64,000 nt of DNA, from assembly GCF_001905145.1 (NCBI RefSeq), contig NZ_LWLB01000004.1, positions 1-64,000 of the forward strand, in the 5' to 3' direction. Made by a program: the position numbers and the translations under genes. Below are positions 52,052-60,360 of this stretch, in pieces (the first letter of the stretch is position 1; each line of letters begins with the position of its first letter). The DNA comes from Nocardiopsis sp. TSRI0078. GTDB lineage: Bacteria; Actinomycetota; Actinomycetes; Streptosporangiales; Streptosporangiaceae. The notes under the pieces are model-generated. The model ran no database searches. It was not told the origin of the DNA and was given only the letters and a program-made list of their open reading frames with translations.

Positions 52052-52759
52052 TCAGTGCACGTGCTCGGCGCACTCGGCCGGGAACAGCACGGTTCCCGGC
52101 GCCAGTCCCTCCGCGTGCACGTCGACGGCGCGCAGGCACGCCTGACCGTCCACGGGCGGGTACTCCGGGACGACCTCGTGGAGCGGGGCGGAGGGACCGG
52201 CCCGCCGCAGCCGCGCCGCAGGCCCGCCGGAGGGGAGGCGGCCTTCCAAGGCGCCCAAGGCCACCCCGTCACCGCCGTCGGCGAAGCACTCGGCGACCTC
52301 GAAGCGCCAGTGCGCGTCCGCCTCGGCGAGCAGGGACCCGCCGGACCGGTCTCCGTCGAGGACGTGGGGCCGGTCGCGCACGTGGGCGGCCACGGCACAG
52401 CAGATCGGTGCGGGGCCACCGCGGGGTGAGGCCGTCCGGGTGTGGCCGGCGTGGGGGAGGAGCCGCATGGCGTCGTCGAGCAGCCGCAGCGCGGTGTCCC
52501 GCGCCCTGGGGTGCCCGTGTTCGGCGATGTCCAGGAGGATCGGGGCCGCCGCGGCGGCCGCCGGGAACACCGCTCCGCTGTGGCCGTGCGCGATCCCGCC
52601 GTTGTCCAGGGCCGTGCCCGCGTCGGAGGCCTGGAACAGGGTCCGCGCGCGGGCCAGGGCTCGCAGCCCGGAGGCCGCGTGGTCGGGACAGTACCAGCCG
52701 CGGGGGCCCGGCAGTTCCTCCCAACCGACCGCGTCGATCGTGTCGATGATCTCCAGCAC
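52052..52759 (-). CDS. Hypothetical protein, alpha-helical repeat-like
   Basis: 235 residues from GTG 52759 (LEIIDTIDAVGWEELPGPRG). Alternating helical segments (LRALARARTLFQASD, ILLDIAEHGHPRARDTALRL, LLDDAMRLLPHAG) suggest a HEAT-like or TPR-like scaffold, followed by AVAAHVRDRPHVLDGD and a mixed C-terminus with three cysteines. I recognise no catalytic motif. It stands between L25/Ctc and prs, both on the same strand. Confidence 0.6.
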   Translation of the reverse strand: MLEIIDTIDAVGWEELPGPRGWYCPDHAASGLRALARARTLFQASDAGTALDNGGIAHGHSGAVFPAAAAAAPILLDIAEHGHPRARDTALRLLDDAMRLLPHAGHTRTASPRGGPAPICCAVAAHVRDRPHVLDGDRSGGSLLAEADAHWRFEVAECFADGGDGVALGALEGRLPSGGPAARLRRAGPSAPLHEVVPEYPPVDGQACLRAVDVHAEGLAPGTVLFPAECAEHVH

Positions 52760-52810
52760 GGAGGGATCATCCCACCCGGCGCGTGAGGCGCCGCGCGCCC
52801 TCCGGCGGAC

Positions 52811-52838
52811 CCGGGGGCCGGGGGCGCACGGCCCCCGG
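52811..52838 (-). terminator. Stem-loop terminator after prs
   Basis: Ten-base arms CCGGGGGCCG / CGGCCCCCGG with an 8-base loop, 14 bases past the prs stop. Confidence 0.7.
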
Positions 52839-52852
52839 CCCGCCGTCACGGC

Positions 52853-53821
52853 CTACTCGAACAGGCTCGTCACCGAGCCGTCCGTGAAGACCTCGCTGAT
52901 GGCGCGGGCCACCAGCGGGGCGATCGAGAGCTGGGTGAGCTTCTCGAAGGAGCGCTCCTCGGGGACGGGCAGCGAGTTGGTGATGATGACCTCGGAGATC
53001 CGCGAGTTCTGCAGGCGCTCGGCCGCCGGACCCGAGAGCACGCCGTGCGTGGCGGCCACCAGGACCTTGGACGCGCCCTGCTCGAACAGGGCCTCGGAGG
53101 CCTTCACGATGGTGCCGCCGGTGTCGATCATGTCGTCGACCAGCACGCAGGTGCGGCCCTCGACCTCACCGACGACCTCGTGGACCTTCACCTGGTTGGC
53201 GACGTCCGGGTCGCGGCGCTTGTGGATGATCGCCAGCGGGGAGCCGAGCCGGTCGGCCCAGCGGTCGGCGGTGCGCACGCGGCCCGCGTCCGGGGAGACC
53301 ACGGTGATCCCGGACAGGTCGACCCGGCCCGCGATGTGGTCGGCCAGGATCGGCAGCGCGAACAGGTGGTCCACCGGGCCGTCGAAGAAGCCCTGGATCT
53401 GGTCGGTGTGCAGGTCGACGGCCATCATCCGGTCCGCGCCCGCGGTCCGGAACAGGTCGGTCACCAGGCGGGCCGAGATCGGCTCGCGGCCGCGGTGCTT
53501 CTTGTCCTGGCGGGCGTACCCGAGGAACGGCGTGACCACGGTGATCCGCTTGGCGGACGCGCGCTTGAGCGCGTCCACCATGATCAGCTGCTCCATGATG
53601 GACTCGTTGACCGGGTCGAAGTGGGGCTGGACGACGAAGGCGTCACAGCCGCGCACCGACTCCAGGTAGCGCACGAAGATCTCGCTGTTGGCGAAGGTGT
53701 CGAACCGGGTGGGGACCACGTCGATCCCCAGTTCCTTCGCGACCTCCTCGGCCAGGCTCGGGTGTGTGCGCCCCGAGAACAGCATCAGGTTCTTCTGGCC
53801 GGTGGCCTTCATCCCGGTCAC
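52853..53821 (-). CDS. prs: Ribose-phosphate pyrophosphokinase
   Basis: 322 residues from GTG 53821, six bases after GGAG. Signatures: NLMLFSGRTHPSLAEEVAKE, FANSEIFVRYLESVRG, YARQDKKHRGREPISARLV (ATP/flexible loop), MAVDLHTDQIQGFFDGPVD and the PRPP loop VLVDDMIDTGGTIVKA. It makes PRPP for nucleotide, histidine and tryptophan synthesis. GTG 53842, overlapping the glmU stop (GTGA), is an alternative start without a ribosome site. In an operon with glmU. Confidence 0.96.
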   Translation of the reverse strand: MTGMKATGQKNLMLFSGRTHPSLAEEVAKELGIDVVPTRFDTFANSEIFVRYLESVRGCDAFVVQPHFDPVNESIMEQLIMVDALKRASAKRITVVTPFLGYARQDKKHRGREPISARLVTDLFRTAGADRMMAVDLHTDQIQGFFDGPVDHLFALPILADHIAGRVDLSGITVVSPDAGRVRTADRWADRLGSPLAIIHKRRDPDVANQVKVHEVVGEVEGRTCVLVDDMIDTGGTIVKASEALFEQGASKVLVAATHGVLSGPAAERLQNSRISEVIITNSLPVPEERSFEKLTQLSIAPLVARAISEVFTDGSVTSLFE

Positions 53822-53838
53822 GTGTTTCTCCCCCACAG

Positions 53839-55299
53839 TCACTGCTCGTCGTCGGCTCTGTGCCGATCGGCCTTGTCCGCCGCCTCGGCGGAGGCCGTCC
53901 CGGGGCGCTTGCGCCGGGTCCAGCCCTCGACGTTGCGCTGGCGATGCCCCTCGGAGATCGCCAGCGCGCCGGGCGGCACGTCGTCGCGGACCACGGTCCC
54001 CGCTCCGGAGTAGGCCCCGTCGCCCACGCGGACCGGGGCGACGATGGTGTTGTCGCTGCCGATCCTGACGTGGTCGCCGATGACGCTCCGGGACTTGGTG
54101 ACCCCGTCGTAGTTGACGAACACCGAGGAGCAGCCGATGTTGCTGCCCTCTCCGATGTCCGCGTCCCCGACGTAGGTCAGGTGCGGGATCTTGGACCCGG
54201 TGCCGATGGTCGAGTTCTTGACCTCGACGAAGGCACCGGCCTTGGTCCGCTCGGCCAGGCGGGTGCCCGGCCGCAGGTAGGTGTAGGGGCCGACCGTGGC
54301 CCCGGGGCCGATGTCGGCCCGGTCCGCGGTGGTCTCGCTCACCGTGGCGCCCGCGCCGACGACCGTGTCCCTCAGGTCCACGCGGGGGCCCACCACCGCG
54401 TCCTCGCCGACGGTGGTGGCGCCCATCAGCCGGGTACCGGGTTCGAGCACGGTGTCGCGGCCGATGGTGACCTGGGCGTCCACCCAGGTGGTGGCGGGGT
54501 CGACGACGGTGACCCCGGCGAGCATGTGCTCGGTGAGCAGGCGGTCGTTGAGGACGCGGCGGGCCTCGGAGAGCTGGACGCGGTTGTTGACGCCCTGGAC
54601 CTCGTGCCAGTCGTCGGCGGCCCAGGCTCCGACCCGGTGTCCGTCGCCGCGCAGCAGGGCGACGGCGTCGGTGACGTACTCCTCGCCCTTGGCGTTGTCG
54701 GTGGACAGGCGCTGGACGACCTCGGAGAGCAGGGCGCCGTCGAAGGCGTACATGCCCGAGTTGATCTCGTCGATCGCGTGCTGCTCGGGGGTGGCGTCGG
54801 CGTGCTCGACGATCTCGGTGAAGGCGCCGTCGGCGTCGCGGACGATGCGGCCGTAGCCGTGGGGGTCGGGCACGCGCGCGGAGAGCACGGTGACGGCGTT
54901 GCCCTCCTTGTCGTGGGCGGCCACGAGCTCGGAGAGCGTGGAGCCGCGCAGGAGCGGCGTGTCGCCGCAGGTCAGGACCACGGTGCCGCTGAGCTCGGTG
55001 CCCATGGCGGCCAGGTCCTCGATCGCCATGCGCACGGCGTGGCCGGTGCCGTTCTGCTCCTCCTGGACCGCGGTGGTGGCCTCGGGGGCGACCTCCTCGA
55101 GGTGGGCCCTGACCTGGTCGCGGGCGTGACCGACGACCACGACCGAGTTCTGGGGGTCGAGTTCCCGCGCCGCCGCGAGCACGTGGCCGAGCATGCTGCG
55201 GCCGCTGAGCTCGTGGAGGACCTTGGGAAGCTTCGATTTCATTCGGGTGCCCTCGCCCGCCGCAAGGACGATGACGGCAGCCGGACGGTTCACGCTCAC
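53839..55299 (-). CDS. glmU: Bifunctional UDP-GlcNAc pyrophosphorylase / GlcN-1-P acetyltransferase
   Basis: 486 residues from GTG 55299. N-terminal uridyltransferase: AVIVLAAGEGTRMKSKLPKV, NGTGHAVRMAIEDLAAMG, CGDTPLLRGSTL. C-terminal left-handed beta helix with hexapeptide repeats and the acetyl-CoA/His region NIGCSSVFVNYDG, ending in the basic tail GWTRRKRPG. It provides UDP-GlcNAc for peptidoglycan and, if GlcNAc is in the polymer, for the polysaccharide locus. Upstream lies tRNA-Gln, the usual actinobacterial order. Confidence 0.96.
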   Translation of the reverse strand: MSVNRPAAVIVLAAGEGTRMKSKLPKVLHELSGRSMLGHVLAAARELDPQNSVVVVGHARDQVRAHLEEVAPEATTAVQEEQNGTGHAVRMAIEDLAAMGTELSGTVVLTCGDTPLLRGSTLSELVAAHDKEGNAVTVLSARVPDPHGYGRIVRDADGAFTEIVEHADATPEQHAIDEINSGMYAFDGALLSEVVQRLSTDNAKGEEYVTDAVALLRGDGHRVGAWAADDWHEVQGVNNRVQLSEARRVLNDRLLTEHMLAGVTVVDPATTWVDAQVTIGRDTVLEPGTRLMGATTVGEDAVVGPRVDLRDTVVGAGATVSETTADRADIGPGATVGPYTYLRPGTRLAERTKAGAFVEVKNSTIGTGSKIPHLTYVGDADIGEGSNIGCSSVFVNYDGVTKSRSVIGDHVRIGSDNTIVAPVRVGDGAYSGAGTVVRDDVPPGALAISEGHRQRNVEGWTRRKRPGTASAEAADKADRHRADDEQ

Positions 55300-55628
55300 A
55301 GAAGGAGACCCCTCGTGATATCTGGTGACTGAACTGTCGGCTCGCCCTTCGGCGGCGCGACCCGGCATGCCGCACGGGCGGCCGTCGGATGATGATGACC
55401 AGCGGCCGACATGGGAAGGATACATGCGCGCCACCCGCTCCCAGCGGGCGCATGGCGCCGGGGTGGACGGGAGGCGACCGGCCCGCTCTCCCGGGGCCCC
55501 GGCTTTCCGGGGCGCCGCGCGGACGGTGTGTGAGATACGACGCGCCACCCGTGCGCGCAGGGCCCGCTCCGCACGGGTCCCCGGCACGGCGCGGACGCTC
55601 CCGCGTGCACACGCGGAGCCGTGAAGGG
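55300..55628. other. Leader region of glmU
   Basis: 329 bp between tRNA-Gln and glmU on the same strand. No gene is supported. GC-rich with an A+T-richer patch around 55380-55425; no clear promoter. Confidence 0.4.
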
Positions 55629-55700
55629 CTCCCGGACCAGGGCTCGAACCTGGACGATGGGGACCAAAACCCCACATGCTGCCGATTACATCATCCGGGA
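55629..55700 (-). tRNA. tRNA-Gln (anticodon TTG)
   Basis: 72 nt. Acceptor arms TCCCGGA / TCCGGGA with discriminator G, 3-bp D stem ATG/CAT, anticodon stem TGGGG/CCCCA with loop TTTTGGT (anticodon TTG at 55667-55665, reads CAA), T arm CCAGG-TTCGAGC-CCTGG. CCA is not encoded. It lies upstream of glmU, as in other actinomycetes. Confidence 0.95.
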
Positions 55701-55772
55701 ACGCGTTGGGTAGGGGCATGCCACACCCGTACGCCAACCACCAAGATAGCGCCTCCCGTGTGGGGCTTGCCA

Positions 55773-55792
55773 AACCTACGGGGTCGTAGGTT
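55773..55792. promoter_or_regulatory. Operator-like inverted repeat upstream of the desaturase
   Basis: AACCTAC-GGGGTC-GTAGGTT, perfect 7-bp arms. Related half-sites (TACGTAGG, then TAGGTT) follow to 55812. The repeat is about 110 bases before the desaturase start, and a TetR regulator is encoded downstream of the desaturase. Confidence 0.5.
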
Positions 55793-55900
55793 ACGGTTAC
55801 GTAGGAATAGGTTGGGTCGTCGTGAGGGTGCCCACGCACCCCATCGGACGCCGTCCTGACCGCGATTGCGCTGCCTGACGGCTTGATGGCGAGGAAGACC

Positions 55901-56863
55901 ATGACCGCTGCTCCCGAATCTCCAGCCATGAACAGTGAGAGAAAACGCGAACCGATCCCCGAGTACGAGCCCGAACTGCGAGGCAGGGCCGAGCGCTACA
56001 CGGTGTTCGCGTTCGTGTTCGTGCCGCTGATCGCGCTGCTGGCCTCGGTGCCCTTCTTCTGGGGCTGGGGCCTGAGCCTGACCGACATCGCCATCGCCGC
56101 GGTCTTCTACGTGATCAGCGGACTGGGCATCACGGTCGGCTTCCACCGGCACTTCACCCACGGCTCGTTCAAGGCCAACCGCCCGCTGCGCATCGCGCTC
56201 GCGGTCGCCGGCTCCCTCGCCATCGAGGGCAGCGTCATCAAGTGGGTCGCGGACCACCGCCGCCACCACAAGTACGCCGACGCCGAGGGCGACCCGCACT
56301 CGCCGTGGCGCTTCGGCGACGACTGGAAGTCGGTGGCCAAGGGCCTGTACTACGCGCACATGGCGTGGATGTACCTGGACGACAAGAAGACCTCGCCGCG
56401 CCGCTTCGCGCCCGACCTCCTCAAGGACAAGGACGTCGTCCTCGTCGACAAGCTGTTCCTGCCGATCGTGCTCTTCTCGCTGGGCGCTCCAGCCCTCATC
56501 GGCGGCCTGGTCACCATGTCCTGGTGGGGCGCGCTGACCGCGTTCTTCTGGGCGAGCCTGGTCCGCGTCGCCCTGCTGCACCACGTCACCTGGTCGATCA
56601 ACTCCATCTGCCACACCATCGGCGAGGAGAACTTCGAGGTGCGCGACCGCTCCCGCAACGTGTGGTGGCTGGCCATCCCGTCCTTCGGCGAGTCCTGGCA
56701 CAACCTGCACCACGCCGACCCCACCTGCGCGCGCCACGGCGTGCTCAAGGGCCAGATCGACATCTCCGCGCGCGTCATCTGGTTCTTCGAGAAGCTCGGC
56801 TGGGCCACCAAGGTCCGCTGGCCCAACAAGGAGCGACTCGCCGCCAAGCGGGTCAGCCCCTAG
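55901..56863 (+). CDS. Membrane fatty acyl-CoA desaturase
   Basis: 320 residues from ATG 55901, about eight bases after GAGGAAG. Three histidine boxes: GFHRHFTHGSF, DHRRHHKYADAEGDPHSP and ESWHNLHHADPT. Four membrane helices lie between them (VFVPLIALLASVPFFWGWG, IAIAAVFYVISGLGITVGF). It inserts a double bond (probably delta-9) into saturated fatty acyl chains. The TetR gene 14 bases downstream suggests local control by acyl-CoA; mycobacterial DesA3 has a comparable TetR partner. Confidence 0.94.
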   Translation: MTAAPESPAMNSERKREPIPEYEPELRGRAERYTVFAFVFVPLIALLASVPFFWGWGLSLTDIAIAAVFYVISGLGITVGFHRHFTHGSFKANRPLRIALAVAGSLAIEGSVIKWVADHRRHHKYADAEGDPHSPWRFGDDWKSVAKGLYYAHMAWMYLDDKKTSPRRFAPDLLKDKDVVLVDKLFLPIVLFSLGAPALIGGLVTMSWWGALTAFFWASLVRVALLHHVTWSINSICHTIGEENFEVRDRSRNVWWLAIPSFGESWHNLHHADPTCARHGVLKGQIDISARVIWFFEKLGWATKVRWPNKERLAAKRVSP

Positions 56864-56877
56864 GATCGGTAGCCATC

Positions 56878-57534
56878 ATGGGAGCAGCCGACAGCGATCA
56901 AAGGGTCCGAGTGCGCCGCAAGCGCATGACGGGCAAGGAGCGTCGGCAACAGCTTGTGGAGATCGGCCGGGAGCTGTTCGCCGAACGCGGGTTCGACGCC
57001 GCCTCCGTCGAGGAGATCGCGGCGCGGGCCGGTGTGTCCAAACCCGTGGTGTACGAGCACTTCGGCGGCAAGGAGGGCATCTACGCGGTCGTGGTCGACC
57101 GGGAGATGCGCACCCTCCTGGGGATGATGGGCGATGCCCTCACCGCCGACAGCGCACGGAGCAAGATCGAGAACGCGGCCCTGGCCCTGCTGCGGTACGT
57201 GGAGGAGAACACGGTGGGGTTCCGGGTACTGACCCGCGACTCCCACGTGGCCTCCGGCACGGGAAGTTTCGCCAGCCTGATCAACGACATCGCCAGCCAG
57301 GTCGAGCACATCATGGTCGACGAGTTCGCCGAGCGCGGCTACGACCCGGCCCTCGCGCCCATGTACGCGCAGGCCCTGGTGGGCATGTGGGCGCTGACCG
57401 GCCAGTGGTGGCTGGAGGTGCGCAAGCCCAAGCGCGAGGTGGTCGCGGCGCACCTGGTCAACCTGGCCTGGAACGGACTGTCGAGCCTGGAGCCCAAACC
57501 GAGGCTGCAGACCAGGCGGCGCAGGCAGGGCTGA
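56878..57534 (+). CDS. TetR-family regulator next to desaturase
   Basis: 218 residues from ATG 56878. Helix-turn-helix: RRQQLVEIGRELFAERGFDA, ASVEEIAARAGVSKPVVYEH, FGGKEGIYAVVVDRE. The C-terminal domain has no specific signature but ends in a basic tail (RLQTRRRRQG). It starts 14 bases after the desaturase stop and is very probably co-transcribed, making it the likely binder of the inverted repeat at 55773-55792. Confidence 0.9.
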   Translation: MGAADSDQRVRVRRKRMTGKERRQQLVEIGRELFAERGFDAASVEEIAARAGVSKPVVYEHFGGKEGIYAVVVDREMRTLLGMMGDALTADSARSKIENAALALLRYVEENTVGFRVLTRDSHVASGTGSFASLINDIASQVEHIMVDEFAERGYDPALAPMYAQALVGMWALTGQWWLEVRKPKREVVAAHLVNLAWNGLSSLEPKPRLQTRRRRQG

Positions 57535-57555
57535 CCTTCCGGTGTCCTTCGCCAC

Positions 57556-57587
57556 GTGGGGCGGGTGTGCGCGCATACCCGCCCCAC
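57556..57587 (+). terminator. Stem-loop terminator after the TetR gene
   Basis: Eleven-base arms GTGGGGCGGGT / ACCCGCCCCAC, 10-base loop, 21 bases past the TetR stop. Confidence 0.75.
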
Positions 57588-57607
57588 TATCTTGATGTCA
57601 AGAGATA
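57588..57607. promoter_or_regulatory. MarR-type operator
   Basis: TATCTTGATGTCAAGAGATA: perfect TCTTGA/TCAAGA arms around TG, extended by TA pairs. It ends 10 bases before the MarR start codon. The TTGATGTCAA core is typical of actinobacterial MarR autoregulatory sites. No Shine-Dalgarno is present, so the transcript may be nearly leaderless. Confidence 0.7.
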
Positions 57608-57617
57608 AGCTGTCCCC

Positions 57618-58127
57618 ATGCGCGATGAGGTGGATGGGCTGATCGAGGCGTGGCGCTCCGAACGCCCGGACGTGGACGTGACACCCCTGGAGGTGTTCAG
57701 CCGGGTGTCCCGGCTCGCGCGCCACCTGGACCGTGCCCGGCGCACGGTCTTCACCGAGCACTCCCTGGAACCGTGGGAGTTCGACGTACTGGCCGAGCTG
57801 CGCCGCTCCGGTCCCCCGTACGAACTGAGCCCCGGGCGACTGCTGCGCGCCACGCTGGTGACCTCGGGGACCATGACCAACCGGGTGGACCGGCTGGCCG
57901 CGGCCGGGCTGGTGCGGCGGCGCCCCGACCCCGCGGACAAGCGCGGGGTACTCGTCCGGCTGACCGGGCAGGGCACCGAGCGCATCGACGCGGCCCTGGC
58001 GTCGCTGGTGAGCTACGAGGAGAGCCTGCTGGCCCCGATGTCCGCCGAGGACCGGGAACGGCTGGCATCGTTACTGAGATGCCTTCTGGTCCCCCTCGAC
58101 AGGGGCCCGGGGAGTCCGCAAGGGTAG
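57618..58127 (+). CDS. MarR-family transcriptional regulator
   Basis: 169 residues. Winged-helix core: EPWEFDVLAELRRSGPPYEL, SPGRLLRATLVTSGTMTNRV, DRLAAAGLVRRRPDPADKRG (wing), VLVRLTGQGTERIDAAL. The operator immediately upstream implies autorepression. Neighbours downstream are SGNH lipoproteins; whether they are targets is unknown. Confidence 0.92.
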   Translation: MRDEVDGLIEAWRSERPDVDVTPLEVFSRVSRLARHLDRARRTVFTEHSLEPWEFDVLAELRRSGPPYELSPGRLLRATLVTSGTMTNRVDRLAAAGLVRRRPDPADKRGVLVRLTGQGTERIDAALASLVSYEESLLAPMSAEDRERLASLLRCLLVPLDRGPGSPQG

Positions 58128-58199
58128 TTACCGAGCGGTACCCGTCTCTCACCGGGCCCGCGTCCGGGCGCGACACACTCCGGGCTTTGGAGATCACTG

Positions 58200-59186
58200 A
58201 TGAGAAGGCGGATGGCCGCGGTGGCCGCGGCCGTACTGGCCACGGGATGCGGCGGTGGCGGCGGGGGGACGGCGGCCGCCCCGAGCCACTACCTGTCCCT
58301 GGGCGACTCGCTGGCCGTGGGCGTGCAGCCCGACGAGAACGGCCGTCCCCGGGAGACCTCGCAGGGGTACACGGACGTCCTCCACCGCACCCTGTACGAC
58401 GCCGACTCCACGCTGCGGCACGAGCGGATGGGGTGCGGCGGAGAGGACACGACCACCTTCGTCGGGGGCGGGATCCCCGGCTGCGAGGAGCGCTACGAGA
58501 GCGGCTCGCAGCTGGAGGAGGCCGAGGCGTTCCTGGCCGAACACGGGGGACGGGTGGACCTGGTGACCCTCACCATCGGCGCGAACAACCTCACCGGCTG
58601 CGTGGAGGGCGTGCGTGGTCCCGACGGCGGGGGTGGCGGGGTCGGCCTCCCCGAGGACGTCGGGATCGACGAGGAGTGCGTGGCCGACGGCCTGGAGCGC
58701 GTCGAGACGGAGGTCCCCGTGATCGCCGAGCGGCTGCGCTCGGCGGCCGGACCCGACACCCAGATCATCGGGATGACCTACTACAACCCCTTCCTGGCGC
58801 TCATGCTGCTGGACGGGGAGGCCGCCGGAGGGGCGCCGGAGGAACCCGCCGCGTCCGCCGGGGAGACGACCGGGGCGGACGGGGCCGGCGGCGCGGAGTC
58901 CGGCGGCGACGCGCTCGCGGAACGCTCGGTGGACATCCTCACGGAGCTGAACGAGTCGCTCACCGCTTCCTACTCCGCGGCCGGGATCGAGGTGGCGGAC
59001 GTGGGCACGGCGTTCGAGTCAGCCGACGGGGAGGTGCCCGAGGGCAGCGGCACCGGGATGCCGACGAACCTCCAGAACATCTGCGACCACACCTGGATGT
59101 GCGACACCGCCCGGGGCCCGGACATCCACACCAACGAGGCCGGCGCGAGGAAGATCGCGGCGGTCTTCGCCGAGCTGGTGGACTGA
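58200..59186 (+). CDS. SGNH/GDSL-hydrolase lipoprotein, copy 1
   Basis: 328 residues, ATG 58200 behind GGAGA. Lipobox AVLATGC sets acylation at Cys17. SGNH blocks: YLSLGDSLAVGVQ (Ser), GCGGEDTTTF (Gly), LTIGANNLTGC (Asn) and the terminal DIHTNEAGARKIA (Asp-x-His). A long acidic Gly/Ala insertion (about 205-240) precedes the last third. It has a closely related neighbour copy at 59337 with near-identical central DNA. Substrate unknown; an extracellular ester or lipid is expected. Confidence 0.9.
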   Translation: MRRRMAAVAAAVLATGCGGGGGGTAAAPSHYLSLGDSLAVGVQPDENGRPRETSQGYTDVLHRTLYDADSTLRHERMGCGGEDTTTFVGGGIPGCEERYESGSQLEEAEAFLAEHGGRVDLVTLTIGANNLTGCVEGVRGPDGGGGGVGLPEDVGIDEECVADGLERVETEVPVIAERLRSAAGPDTQIIGMTYYNPFLALMLLDGEAAGGAPEEPAASAGETTGADGAGGAESGGDALAERSVDILTELNESLTASYSAAGIEVADVGTAFESADGEVPEGSGTGMPTNLQNICDHTWMCDTARGPDIHTNEAGARKIAAVFAELVD

Positions 59187-59209
59187 CCGGCCTCCTCCCG
59201 CCCTCTGCC

Positions 59210-59241
59210 GGCCCCGCCTCCCGCGTGCGTGGGGCGGGGCC
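59210..59241 (+). terminator. Hairpin between the two SGNH genes
   Basis: Nine-base arms GGCCCCGCC / GGCGGGGCC, 14-base loop, 23 bases past the first SGNH stop. Confidence 0.5.
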
Positions 59242-59336
59242 GCCTCCGTGTGCCGCACACCGCACGGCCGCGCCCGTGATGACCGCGCTCCCCTGGGTAG
59301 GCGAGCCCCGTACACGCAGTCGACCTGGGGGGACAC

Positions 59337-60323
59337 GTGCGAATCCGGTGGATGGCCGCGGCGGCCGCGGCCGTACTGGTCGCGGGGTGCGCGGGCGGTG
59401 GTGACGGCGGCGGTGGCGGTACCGGCGACGGCGGATCCGCCTCCGGGGAGGACTACTACCTGTCCCTGGGCGACTCGCTGGCCGTGGGCGTGCAGCCCGA
59501 CGAGAACGGCCGTCCCCGGGAGACCTCGCAGGGGTACACCGACATCCTGTACCGCACACTGCGCGAGGAGGACCCCGGGTTGCGGCACGAGCGGATGGGG
59601 TGCGGCGGCGAGGACACGACCACCTTCATCGAGGGCGGGATCCCCAAGTGCGACGAGCGCTACGAGAGCGGCTCGCAGCTGGAGGAGGCCGAGGCGTTCC
59701 TGGCCGAACACGGGGGACGGGTGGACCTGGTGACCCTCACCATCGGCGCGAACAACTTCACCGGCTGCGTGCGGGGGGTGAACTCCCCCGACGGCAGGGC
59801 TCCGGATTCCGAGGACGTCGACATCGACTCCGAGTGCGTGGACGAGGGCCTGGACCGGCTGGAGGCGGAGGCCCCCGTGATCGCCGAGCGGCTGCGCTCG
59901 GCGGCCGGACCCGACACCCAGATCATCGGGATGACCTACTACAACCCCTTCCTGGCGTTCCTCCTGATGGACGAGGACCCCGCCCACCAGGCGTCGGCCT
60001 CCGCCGAGGAGGCCGAGGAGGTCTTCCCCGAGAAGGAGGCCCGCGGCGGGCTCGCCGAGGAGGCCGTGGAGATCCTCACCGAGGTCAACGGGACCCTCAC
60101 CGACGCCTACGAGGCCGAGGGGATCGACGTCGCGGACGTGGGCGCCGCCTTCGAGTCGACCAACGGGAAGGTGCCCGAGGGCAGCGACACCGGGATGCCC
60201 GCGAACCTCCAGAACATCTGCGACCACACCTGGATGTGCGACAGCGAGCGCGGCCCGGACATCCACCCCGACGAGGAGGGCGCGCGGAAGATCGCGGGCG
60301 TCTTCGCCGAGCAGGTGGAGTGA
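59337..60323 (+). CDS. SGNH/GDSL-hydrolase lipoprotein, copy 2
   Basis: 328 residues from GTG 59337, five bases after GGGGGGA. Lipobox VLVAGC, Gly-rich spacer, then YLSLGDSLAVGVQ, GCGGEDTTTF, LTIGANNFTGC and DIHPDEEGARKIA. Length equals that of copy 1. Stretches of the two genes (for example 58290-58380 with 59455-59545, and 58490-58605 with 59655-59770) are almost identical in DNA, while linker segments differ, as expected from tandem duplication plus local gene conversion. Confidence 0.9.
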   Translation: MRIRWMAAAAAAVLVAGCAGGGDGGGGGTGDGGSASGEDYYLSLGDSLAVGVQPDENGRPRETSQGYTDILYRTLREEDPGLRHERMGCGGEDTTTFIEGGIPKCDERYESGSQLEEAEAFLAEHGGRVDLVTLTIGANNFTGCVRGVNSPDGRAPDSEDVDIDSECVDEGLDRLEAEAPVIAERLRSAAGPDTQIIGMTYYNPFLAFLLMDEDPAHQASASAEEAEEVFPEKEARGGLAEEAVEILTEVNGTLTDAYEAEGIDVADVGAAFESTNGKVPEGSDTGMPANLQNICDHTWMCDSERGPDIHPDEEGARKIAGVFAEQVE

Positions 60324-60360
60324 CCGGCGGCGGGGTGCGATCGGTCCTCCCCTGGACCGG

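Noticed and set aside
52853..55675. A 940-codon reverse open frame
   Set aside because: Only the 3' part is prs (from 53821); the rest is antisense or out of frame with glmU.
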